Position numbers and translations under genes: made by a program
Shown: piece after piece, positions 57,437 to 64,000 of the stretch
Layout of the letters: every line of letters begins with the position of its first letter
Position numbering within the stretch: position 1 is the stretch's first letter
Assembly: GCF_003610455.1 (NCBI RefSeq)
Contig: NZ_RAQK01000002.1
Coordinates: forward strand, 248,001 to 312,000
Direction: 5' to 3'
DNA length: 64,000 bases
DNA from: Sulfitobacter guttiformis
GTDB lineage: Bacteria; Pseudomonadota; Alphaproteobacteria; Rhodobacterales; Rhodobacteraceae
Notes under the pieces: model-generated
The model's database searches: none
What the model saw: only the letters and a program-made list of their open reading frames with translations
Told to the model about the DNA's origin: nothing

Positions 57437-57751
57437 TCATCCCAATGACACCGCCGTGCCTGACACGGAAACCATCATCATGCTCTCCCCGATAATTTCA
57501 TAGTCGATGTCGACACCTACTACCGCATCTGCCCCCTTGGCGCGCGCTGCTTGTTCAATCTCCGCCATCGCAGCCTCGCGCGCATCGCGCAGTTTGTTTT
57601 CGTACTGGCCCGACCGGCCACCGACTATATCGGTCACCCGCGCAAACATGTCGCGTACGATATTGGCCCCCATGATCGCCTCACCCACCACGATGCCGTG
57701 ATATTTGGTGACGGGACGCCCCTCGACCGTGTTTGTGGTGGTGATGATCAT
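57437..57751 (-). CDS. YbjQ (UPF0145) family protein
   Basis: A 104-residue protein: [67 protein letters not shown], the full YbjQ/DUF74 pattern, a pentameric beta fold of unknown role annotated as heavy-metal-binding. It overlaps the small membrane gene upstream by 4 nt and lies in the suf operon between sufB and sufC, an unusual place. Confidence 0.88.
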   Translation of the reverse strand: MIITTTNTVEGRPVTKYHGIVVGEAIMGANIVRDMFARVTDIVGGRSGQYENKLRDAREAAMAEIEQAARAKGADAVVGVDIDYEIIGESMMMVSVSGTAVSLG

Positions 57752-57933
57752 GAATTGCGTCCCTTGAACCAGCGGATCACAAGCCCGACGACAAAGTAGA
57801 AGCCAGCAAAGATGAGTGCCGATAACACAGCCTCTGGCCAGCCGTCGTCCGCTTCCAACCCGAAACCAAAACCGAGCGCGGCGATAAGATAGATTACCGC
57901 CGCAACGCCGGTTTCCTTAAACAGTTTGGGCAT
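57748..57933 (-). CDS. Small two-helix membrane protein in the suf operon
   Basis: A 61-residue protein: [24 protein letters not shown], a linker, then [24 protein letters not shown], two membrane helices with basic ends. Its ATG shares a base with the sufB stop (TGATG) and it overlaps ybjQ by 4 nt, so it is very likely translated. No family recognised. Confidence 0.65.
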   Translation of the reverse strand: MPKLFKETGVAAVIYLIAALGFGFGLEADDGWPEAVLSALIFAGFYFVVGLVIRWFKGRNS

Positions 57934-59456
57934 CAGCCAACAGAGCCTTCCAGCGAGATTGCCACAAGAGCTTGGGCTTCCATGGCAAATTCCATCGGCA
58001 GCGCCTGAAGCACGTCCTTGCAAAAGCCGTTGACGACCAGCGCAACCGCCTCTTCCTCGTCCATACCGCGGCTGCGGCAATAAAAGAGCTGCTCGTCGTC
58101 TACCTTGGATGTGGTGGCCTCGTGCTCCACGCGGCTCGAGTTATTTTTGACCTCGATATAAGGCACCGTATGCGCACCGCACTGGTCGCCGATCAGCAGA
58201 CTGTCACACTGCGTGTAGTTCCGGCTTTCCTTGGCTTTCGGGTGCATTGACACCAGGCCGCGATAGGTATTTTGCGCCTTGCCCGCTGAAATCCCCTTGG
58301 ACACGATCCGCGATTTTGTGCGTTTGCCCAAATGGATCATCTTGGTGCCGGTATCGGCCTGCTGCATGTTGTTGGCGATGGCGATTGAATAGAACTCGCC
58401 CTGACTATCGTCGCCGCGCAGAATGCACGAAGGATATTTCCACGTCACAGCGGAGCCGGTTTCAACCTGTGTCCACATCACCTTGGCACGGTCGCCACGA
58501 CAATCGGCACGTTTGGTCACAAAGTTGTAAATACCCCCCTTGCCGTTTTCGTCACCGGGATACCAGTTCTGAACGGTGGAGTATTTGACCTCTGCATCTT
58601 CCTCGATAATGATCTCGACCACTGCCGCGTGCAGCTGGCTCTCATCGCGCTGCGGCGCTGTGCAACCCTCAAGGTAGCTCACATACGAGCCTTTATCAGC
58701 AATGATCAGCGTCCGCTCGAACTGACCTGTATTCTCAGCGTTGATGCGGAAATATGTGGACAGCTCCATCGGGCACCGCACACCCGGCGGCACGTAAACA
58801 AATGATCCATCGGAGAACACGGCGGAATTGAGCGTGGCATAAAAGTTGTCCTGAACCGGCACAACCGAGCCCAGATACTTCTTGACCAACTCGGGATGGT
58901 TCTTGATCGCTTCCGAAATCGAGCAGAAGATAACGCCGGCTTTCAGCAGCTCGTCCTGAAACGTCGTTCCGACCGAAACAGAGTCAAAGACGGCATCCAC
59001 AGCTACCTTACGCGGCGCATCCGACATCTCTTCTGCGCCCTCGACACCCGCCAGAATTGCCTGTTCCTTGAGCGGAATGCCTAACTTTTTATAAGTCTCC
59101 AGAAGTTTGGGATCGACGTCATCAAGCGACTTGGGCTTGACCGCCATTGATGTGGGGCGCGCATAATAATACTGATTCTGGAAATCGATCGTCGGATAAT
59201 CTACCATCGCCCAGTCAGGCTCGCGCATTTTCTGCCAGCGGGCATAAGCACCCAGACGCCATTCGGTCATCCACTCCGGCTCTTCGTTCTTGGAGGAGAT
59301 CAGCTTGACGATATCCTCGTTCAATCCAAGCGGGGCATAATCCATTTCGATATCGGTAGACCAGCCATGTTTGTAGGCACCGCCAACTTCGCGCACCGCG
59401 TCAACTGTATCCTGATCCACACCGTCTTTTACGCCGCTGTCCATGATCGTATCCAT
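57933..59456 (-). CDS. sufB: Fe-S assembly scaffold protein SufB
   Basis: A 507-residue beta-helix protein with [22 protein letters not shown] ending, [36 protein letters not shown] block and [20 protein letters not shown] (the cysteine equivalent to E. coli Cys405). It is the main site where the cluster is built, with SufC and SufD. The start at 59456 (MDTIMDSG) has AGGAAG 6 nt upstream; the frame reaches an ATG at 59471 with a poorly placed SD. Confidence 0.94.
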   Translation of the reverse strand: MDTIMDSGVKDGVDQDTVDAVREVGGAYKHGWSTDIEMDYAPLGLNEDIVKLISSKNEEPEWMTEWRLGAYARWQKMREPDWAMVDYPTIDFQNQYYYARPTSMAVKPKSLDDVDPKLLETYKKLGIPLKEQAILAGVEGAEEMSDAPRKVAVDAVFDSVSVGTTFQDELLKAGVIFCSISEAIKNHPELVKKYLGSVVPVQDNFYATLNSAVFSDGSFVYVPPGVRCPMELSTYFRINAENTGQFERTLIIADKGSYVSYLEGCTAPQRDESQLHAAVVEIIIEEDAEVKYSTVQNWYPGDENGKGGIYNFVTKRADCRGDRAKVMWTQVETGSAVTWKYPSCILRGDDSQGEFYSIAIANNMQQADTGTKMIHLGKRTKSRIVSKGISAGKAQNTYRGLVSMHPKAKESRNYTQCDSLLIGDQCGAHTVPYIEVKNNSSRVEHEATTSKVDDEQLFYCRSRGMDEEEAVALVVNGFCKDVLQALPMEFAMEAQALVAISLEGSVG

Positions 59457-59480
59457 GCTCGTCTTCCTCATCCTCGGGGC

Positions 59481-60620
59481 TTACGCCGCCCGCATCTGGT
59501 GTTTCTCGAATCTTGCGGCCCATGCATCTGCAAAGCGCAAAACATCGTCTTCTGTTGTCTCAAGGCCCAGTGATACGCGCACAGCGCTCGCGGCCTCAAT
59601 TTCATCATATCCCATCGCCAACAAGACCTTGCTCGCCTTTACCTTGCCGCTTGAACATGCCGATCCTGCCGAAATCGCAAACCCAGCAAGGTCCATCTGC
59701 ATTACTTGCGTCTCGCCCTTCCAACCGGGCGTTAAGATGCAAGATGTGTTCGGCAACCGGTTCACTTCATTCCCGACAAAAATAGTCTGATCCGAGACGG
59801 ACGCAATAGCCTTTTCTAGAATACTTCTAAGTTGCGCCACTTCGTCCCACTTACCCGCAGCCACATCGCGCAAGGCTGCCTGCGCTGCTGCACCAAATCC
59901 TGCCATCCCGACAATGTTCTCGGTGCCCGAGCGGCGGTTCATCTCTTGACCGCCACCGCGCAGGATCGGGTCGGGATCTTGCGCAGTAAAATTGATCAGT
60001 GCGCCAATGCCTTTGGGGCCGCCGATCTTATGCGCTGAGAGGATGGCGTAGGACGGCGTGAACGCTTCGTAGGCCACAGGTACTTTTCCCGCCATTTGCG
60101 TGATGTCACAAATCACCGAAAACGTCTTACCGTTTGGCGTTGCACCACTGCCCACAACAGAACTGGTTCGGGCCATGATACCAGTCTCGCTATTGGCGGC
60201 AGACCAAGCAATCAGTGGAGGTGCGTCACATGCATCAACCCATTCAAACAATGAGGAAACAGCATCAGGAAAAAGCGTTCCATCAGCGCGGTGTAGCGCA
60301 GCGGCTTCATGTTCGCTCCAAACGCTCAGGCAATCGTGCTCCGTAGGGAGGGACGCATAAACGCCTCCATGCCGCGCTTTTTGCGCAACGGCCAATGCGG
60401 CGGCCTCGGTCGCACTGGAGGTGAATATCACCTGTTGCGGCCTACACCCTACCAGTTCAGCCACCTGCCCGCGGGCGCGTTCCACCAGCATCTTCGCTGC
60501 GCGCCCTTCTGCATGCACCGATGACGGATTTCCGACCAGATCCATTGCCGACACCATTGCAGCACGGGCCTCGGCCCTTAGCGGCGTTGTGGCGTTATGG
60601 TCGAGGTAGACGCGGGCCAT
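59481..60620 (-). CDS. Cysteine desulfurase, NifS/IscS type (type I)
   Basis: A 379-residue PLP enzyme starting MARVYLDHNATTPLR. It has the PLP lysine in SAHKIGGPKG, RRSGTENIVG and the catalytic loop GSACSSGKVKASKVLLAMG (type I cysteine). It lies between iscR (2 bp) and sufB. With sufS at the other end, the operon codes for two different desulfurases. Confidence 0.93.
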   Translation of the reverse strand: MARVYLDHNATTPLRAEARAAMVSAMDLVGNPSSVHAEGRAAKMLVERARGQVAELVGCRPQQVIFTSSATEAAALAVAQKARHGGVYASLPTEHDCLSVWSEHEAAALHRADGTLFPDAVSSLFEWVDACDAPPLIAWSAANSETGIMARTSSVVGSGATPNGKTFSVICDITQMAGKVPVAYEAFTPSYAILSAHKIGGPKGIGALINFTAQDPDPILRGGGQEMNRRSGTENIVGMAGFGAAAQAALRDVAAGKWDEVAQLRSILEKAIASVSDQTIFVGNEVNRLPNTSCILTPGWKGETQVMQMDLAGFAISAGSACSSGKVKASKVLLAMGYDEIEAASAVRVSLGLETTEDDVLRFADAWAARFEKHQMRAA

Positions 60621-60622
60621 AG

Positions 60623-61081
60623 CTATTCATCCACCACGGCAAATAGGTTCGGGACAGCTGGACAGGGCACCATCTGGTTGTTGACCACATCCGACAGGCG
60701 CGTCTGGTGCAAGAATACGTAAACGTGGGCCGACAGCCCCTGCCATAGACGGTTTGTCATGGATTGTGCACGACTGCCCGAAGTGCCGCCTGAAACACCA
60801 GCGCCCTTGTGCATGGCGTCTACCGTCTCGTCCACCGCACTCAGAATATCGACCACTCTTATGTCCGAGGCAGGCCGCGCAAGCCGGTATCCGCCGCCCG
60901 GACCGCGCACAGACGTAACAAGCTCGGCGCGGCGCAACTTAACGAACAACTGCTCTAGATAGGGCAGCGAAACGCTTTGGCGCTCGGCGATATCGCCCAG
61001 CGATACAAGCTTATTTTCTGGCTGCATCGCAATGTCGGTCAGAGCGACCATAGCGTAGCGCCCCTTGGTGGACAGTTTCAT
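60623..61081 (-). CDS. iscR: Rrf2 family regulator IscR, single-cysteine type
   Basis: A 152-residue winged-helix regulator: MKLSTKGRYAMVALTDIA, LPYLEQLFVKLRRAELVTSVRGPGGGYRLAR. E. coli IscR holds its [2Fe-2S] cluster with Cys92/98/104 and His107. Here that loop reads HKGAGVSGGTSGSRAQSM without cysteine, and the only cysteine is Cys140 near the C-terminus (MVPCPAVP). This matches the unusual IscR described for Rhodobacter sphaeroides, which represses iron-sulfur genes. It heads the suf operon. Confidence 0.93.
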   Translation of the reverse strand: MKLSTKGRYAMVALTDIAMQPENKLVSLGDIAERQSVSLPYLEQLFVKLRRAELVTSVRGPGGGYRLARPASDIRVVDILSAVDETVDAMHKGAGVSGGTSGSRAQSMTNRLWQGLSAHVYVFLHQTRLSDVVNNQMVPCPAVPNLFAVVDE

Positions 61082-61211
61082 CGTTTCTCTCCTGACCCGT
61101 TTTGGGCCTTGTGTCTCGCCCTATCGCAGTCCGGATCAGGCTTTTGTTTGACGAAGGCGACCTAAATGCCTACATCGCTCAAGTGCGATCCGCTTTAAGT
61201 GGATTCCTATA

Positions 61212-61226
61212 TTAGAATTGTTCTAA
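61212..61226. promoter_or_regulatory. Iron control element (Irr/ICE-type) upstream of iscR-suf
   Basis: TTAGAA-TTG-TTCTAA, a perfect 6-bp inverted repeat with 3-bp spacer, equal to the core of the alphaproteobacterial Irr box (TTTAGAA-N3-TTCTAAA) except for the outermost pair. It lies about 130 bp before the iscR start and 64 bp before the divergent hydrolase gene. Confidence 0.75.
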
Positions 61227-61289
61227 GGTACCCGACTGAATTCGTCAAGAATATCATCCGCCCCTTGGACCCTGCAAGAGAGTACACCC

Positions 61290-61943
61290 ATGCCCGAGGT
61301 AATTTTTCCTGGACCCGAAGGTCGCCTTGAGGGCCGCTATCACCCCCAAAAAGAGCGTGACGCGCCGATTGCGATCATCCTGCACCCGCATCCGCAGTTT
61401 GGCGGCACGATGAATCACAAGGTTGTGTATAATATGCACTACGCCTTTTACAGCATGGGTTTCACCGTGCTGCGGTTCAACTTCCGCGGTGTGGGCCGTT
61501 CACAGGGAGAGTATGATCAGGGCATCGGCGAGCTATCCGACGCGGCCTCCGCTCTTGATTACCTCCAGTCGATGAACAACAACTCCAAGCATTGCTGGGT
61601 TGCCGGTTTCTCGTTCGGCGCATGGATCGGTATGCAGTTGCTGATGCGCCGTCCCGAAATCACGGGCTTTATCTCGGTAGCACCTCCTGCCAACATGTAT
61701 GACTTCAGCTTCCTTGCGCCCTGCCCCGCATCCGGCCTGGTTATCAACGGAACAGCCGATCGCGTGGCGCCGCCTGCCGACACCGTAAATCTGGTAAACA
61801 AGCTGCACGAGCAAAAAGGCATCACTGTTACCCATCAGGAAGTCGAGGGTGCGGGCCACTTCTTTGAAGAGCCGCACATGGATACGCTTATCACTTCGAC
61901 CACCGAATATGTCCGCCGCCGTCTGACAGAAAATACACGCTAA
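61290..61943 (+). CDS. Alpha/beta hydrolase (COG2945-like)
   Basis: A 217-residue hydrolase: IILHPHPQFGGTMNHKVVYNM, VLRFNFRGVGRSQGEYDQGIGE, nucleophile elbow GFSFGAWIG, then GTADRVAPP (Asp) and EGAGHFFEEPH (His), completing the triad. Small soluble esterase/thioesterase type, substrate unknown. Its TAA shares a base with the ATG of the next gene (TAATG). Confidence 0.87.
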   Translation: MPEVIFPGPEGRLEGRYHPQKERDAPIAIILHPHPQFGGTMNHKVVYNMHYAFYSMGFTVLRFNFRGVGRSQGEYDQGIGELSDAASALDYLQSMNNNSKHCWVAGFSFGAWIGMQLLMRRPEITGFISVAPPANMYDFSFLAPCPASGLVINGTADRVAPPADTVNLVNKLHEQKGITVTHQEVEGAGHFFEEPHMDTLITSTTEYVRRRLTENTR

Positions 61944-62185
61944 TGGCCGATGATGCCGTCATTCGCATGGCGAACCAGCTGGCCGAAGAATGCCTCGCCG
62001 TTCAAAAAGAGACCGGCGAAGACCGTTTGTTTATGGAAGTCGGCGATGTGCTTGGCGCCTCCTCCCAGACCCTCGAAGAGGCGTTTCTAACGGCGATCCG
62101 CACGCGCATGGCCGAGCAAAAAGGCCGTGCGTTTCTTGCCAATAAGCTCAAAAAGCACCGCGCAGCCGCTGCCCAACCGGAATGA
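61943..62185 (+). CDS. Small conserved-looking protein of unknown function
   Basis: An 80-residue, mostly helical protein (MADDAVIRMANQLAEECLAVQKETGEDRLFMEVGDVLGASSQTLEEAFLTAIRTRMAEQKGR..) without signal or membrane segment. It overlaps the hydrolase by 1 nt and the HD-domain gene by 4 nt, which makes translation likely. No family is recognised. Confidence 0.75.
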   Translation: MADDAVIRMANQLAEECLAVQKETGEDRLFMEVGDVLGASSQTLEEAFLTAIRTRMAEQKGRAFLANKLKKHRAAAAQPE

Positions 62186-62769
62186 CTGAACGACTTGAGC
62201 AACAAATTGCCTTTCTAAATGAGGCAGATAAGCTCAAGTCGGTCAGCCGCGCGACACGACTGTGTGACGGTTCACGATTCGAGAATACCGCCGAGCACAG
62301 CTGGCACCTTACGTTATATGCGCTGGTGCTGTCCGATCAGGCGGGGCCGGACGTAGATATCGGCCATGTGATTAAGATGTTGATCCTGCATGATCTGGTA
62401 GAAATCGATGCAGGTGATAACCCGATTTTCGGGACGTTTGACGGCACGGAAGTCGAGGCGCAGGAAAAAGTCGCAGCAGACCGTATATTCGGACTTCTTC
62501 CCCGAGACATAGCGGAACGTCTTCGTCCCGTCTGGGAGGAGTTTGAGGCGGCGCAGACACCGTCGGCCCGCTTCGCCAAATCCCTCGACCGGTTTCAGCC
62601 ACCGATGCAGAACCTTGCCTCAGGCGGCGGCAGCTGGACAGACTACAACGTGACAGAGCAGATGATCGACGAACGGGTTGGCCGCAAGATCAACATCGGG
62701 GCACCGGCACTTTGGACTTTTGCCCGCGCTAAAATCAGAGCCTTCTTCGCGGCACGTCGCAACACATAA
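62182..62769 (+). CDS. HD-domain hydrolase (YfbR/YGK1-like nucleotidase type)
   Basis: A 195-residue metal-dependent phosphohydrolase with the HD pattern: H in NTAEHSWHLTLYAL, HD in LILHDLVEIDAGDNP, plus the later Asp-containing FAKSLDRFQP. E. coli YfbR and relatives are 5'-deoxynucleotidases; activity is inferred from similarity. ATGA overlap with the small gene before it. Ends 104 bp before icd. Confidence 0.87.
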   Translation: MTERLEQQIAFLNEADKLKSVSRATRLCDGSRFENTAEHSWHLTLYALVLSDQAGPDVDIGHVIKMLILHDLVEIDAGDNPIFGTFDGTEVEAQEKVAADRIFGLLPRDIAERLRPVWEEFEAAQTPSARFAKSLDRFQPPMQNLASGGGSWTDYNVTEQMIDERVGRKINIGAPALWTFARAKIRAFFAARRNT

Positions 62770-62872
62770 AGAGATACGGTATACCAATGTATACCGTCTT
62801 CCCTTGTGGCGAGAAATACACTAAAGCTTAGGGAAAGATAGTGTAGAGTGGCCTGTAGCCAAAGGACCCCCC

Positions 62873-64000
62873 ATGACCAAGATCAAAGTAGAAAACCCTG
62901 TTGTCGAGCTTGATGGGGACGAGATGACCCGCATCATGTGGGATTTCATCAAGAAAAAGCTGATCCTTCCTTACCTTGATATTGATTTGAAATATTACGA
63001 TCTGGGTATTCAGGCGCGCGATGACACCGACGACCAGATTACAATTGATTCCGCCGAAGCAATCAAAAAATACGGCGTTGGCATCAAATGCGCGACCATC
63101 ACGCCCGATGAGGCCCGCGTCGAAGAATTCGGGCTCAAGAAAATGTGGCGCTCACCCAATGGCACCATCCGCAATATTCTGGGCGGCGTCATTTTTCGTG
63201 AGCCCATCATTTGCAAAAACGTACCGCGCCTTGTTCCGGGCTGGACCAAACCGATCGTTGTGGGGCGTCATGCCTTTGGCGACCAGTACCGCGCTACAGA
63301 TTTCAAATTTCCCGGTGCAGGTAAGCTCACGATTAAATTCGTCGGCGAAGACGGTACCGAGATCGAGCATGAGGTGTTTGACGCCCCTGATTCCGGTGTG
63401 GTCATGGCGATGTATAACCTCGACAAATCCATTATCGATTTCGCCCGCGCATCTCTGAACTATGGCCTCACCAAAGGCTGGCCTGTCTATCTGAGTACTA
63501 AGAACACAATTCTCAAGCAATATGACGGCCGCTTTCTCGAGCTGTTCCAGCAAATATTCGACGCCGAATTCAAAGACAAATTCGAGGCGGCAGGCATCAC
63601 TTACCAGCATCGACTGATCGATGACATGGTTGCTTGCGCCATGAAGTGGAACGGTGGTTACGTCTGGGCCTGCAAGAACTATGACGGCGATGTACAGTCC
63701 GACACTGTTGCGCAGGGCTTTGGATCGCTTGGGCTGATGACATCAATCCTGATGACGCCCGATGGCAAGACCGTCGAGGCGGAGGCGGCCCATGGCACCG
63801 TGACCCGCCACTACCGCCAGCATCAAGCGGGCGAAGAGACGTCGACGAACTCTATCGCATCGATCTACGCATGGACAGGCGGGCTGAAGCACCGCGGTAA
63901 GCTGGATGGTAATACAGCGCTCATCGACTTTGCCGAAACGCTGGAGAAGGTTGTGGTGGGAACTGTCGAAGCTGGCCATATGACAAAGGATCTCGCACTT
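62873..64000 (+). CDS. icd: NADP-dependent isocitrate dehydrogenase, dimeric type (C-terminus beyond window)
   Basis: The first 376 codons of an about 404-residue enzyme: [108 protein letters not shown] and [23 protein letters not shown]. This is the eukaryotic-like (type II) dimeric NADP enzyme of the TCA cycle. The ATG at 62873 has AAAGGA upstream. It duplicates the reaction of the monomeric enzyme at 1-565. Confidence 0.97.
   Translation, partial: MTKIKVENPVVELDGDEMTRIMWDFIKKKLILPYLDIDLKYYDLGIQARDDTDDQITIDSAEAIKKYGVGIKCATITPDEARVEEFGLKKMWRSPNGTIRNILGGVIFREPIICKNVPRLVPGWTKPIVVGRHAFGDQYRATDFKFPGAGKLTIKFVGEDGTEIEHEVFDAPDSGVVMAMYNLDKSIIDFARASLNYGLTKGWPVYLSTKNTILKQYDGRFLELFQQIFDAEFKDKFEAAGITYQHRLIDDMVACAMKWNGGYVWACKNYDGDVQSDTVAQGFGSLGLMTSILMTPDGKTVEAEAAHGTVTRHYRQHQAGEETSTNSIASIYAWTGGLKHRGKLDGNTALIDFAETLEKVVVGTVEAGHMTKDLAL

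Overview
The window is a continuous piece of a moderately GC-rich alphaproteobacterial chromosome. It most resembles the Roseobacter group of the Rhodobacteraceae. The evidence is the gene set: a class II DAHP synthase, the ChpT/DUF3553 pair, a split (corrinoid-type) methionine synthase component, the iscR-desulfurase-sufB..sufS cluster headed by a single-cysteine IscR, an elongated ribosomal protein L21, and the ornithine-lipid genes olsB-olsA. I see no insertion sequence, integrase, phage gene or CRISPR array. The region reads as core chromosome, densely packed, with many 1-4 nt stop/start overlaps. Both edges cut genes, and both cut genes encode isocitrate dehydrogenases of unrelated fold: the monomeric type at the left edge and the dimeric type at the right.

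Layout. 0-6 kb: monomeric ICDH, a Tat-exported DUF882 protein, an L,D-transpeptidase, then LpxD - acyl carrier protein - ketoacyl synthase (cell wall and lipid A-type acylation). 6-9 kb: an IalB-like periplasmic protein, an intergenic stretch with two tandem minus-strand small-RNA candidates, and a HerA/YjgR-type ATPase. 8.9-15.7 kb: a complete Liv-type ABC transporter (livK, livG, livF, a small membrane ORF, livH, livM) with a GlxA-type AraC regulator upstream. 15.8-20.3 kb: DAHP synthase, a PAS protein, yicC, gmk and a gamma-carbonic anhydrase. 20.3-27.7 kb: phosphate regulon phoR, pstS, pstC, pstA, pstB, phoU, phoB, with a three-half-site Pho box before pstS. 27.8-31 kb: an unusual two-gene operon, a fused alpha/beta 2-oxoacid dehydrogenase E1 followed by a FabD-like acyltransferase that lacks the malonyl-binding arginine. 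31.3-37.1 kb: aroQ, tsf-rpsB, a secreted PA14-like protein, olsA-olsB, DUF3553 and chpT.

37-49.9 kb: proA, proB, obgE, a GNAT enzyme, a LysE exporter and a small orphan; rpmA-rplU; two tandem DUF2059 periplasmic proteins; tRNA-Ser(CGA); rlmE; ppx/gppA; then a small 'virulence factor' family protein, a MetF-like reductase and the methyl-THF:corrinoid methyltransferase. 49.9-52.6 kb: acetamidase-like protein and gamma-glutamyltransferase, then tRNA-Arg(CCG). 52.9-61.1 kb: the suf operon with IscR, two different cysteine desulfurases, SufBCD and four non-Suf small proteins. A near-perfect iron control element (TTAGAA-N3-TTCTAA) lies upstream of iscR. 61.3-62.8 kb: alpha/beta hydrolase, a small unknown and an HD-domain protein; then dimeric icd runs off the window.

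Functional themes: envelope lipids (lpxD/acp/KAS, ornithine lipid), phosphate acquisition, one-carbon/methionine metabolism and Fe-S assembly. The least explained parts are the E1/FabD-like operon, the lpxD-acp-KAS trio and the two small-RNA candidates. All function calls come from reading motifs and overall protein similarity by eye; no database search was run.
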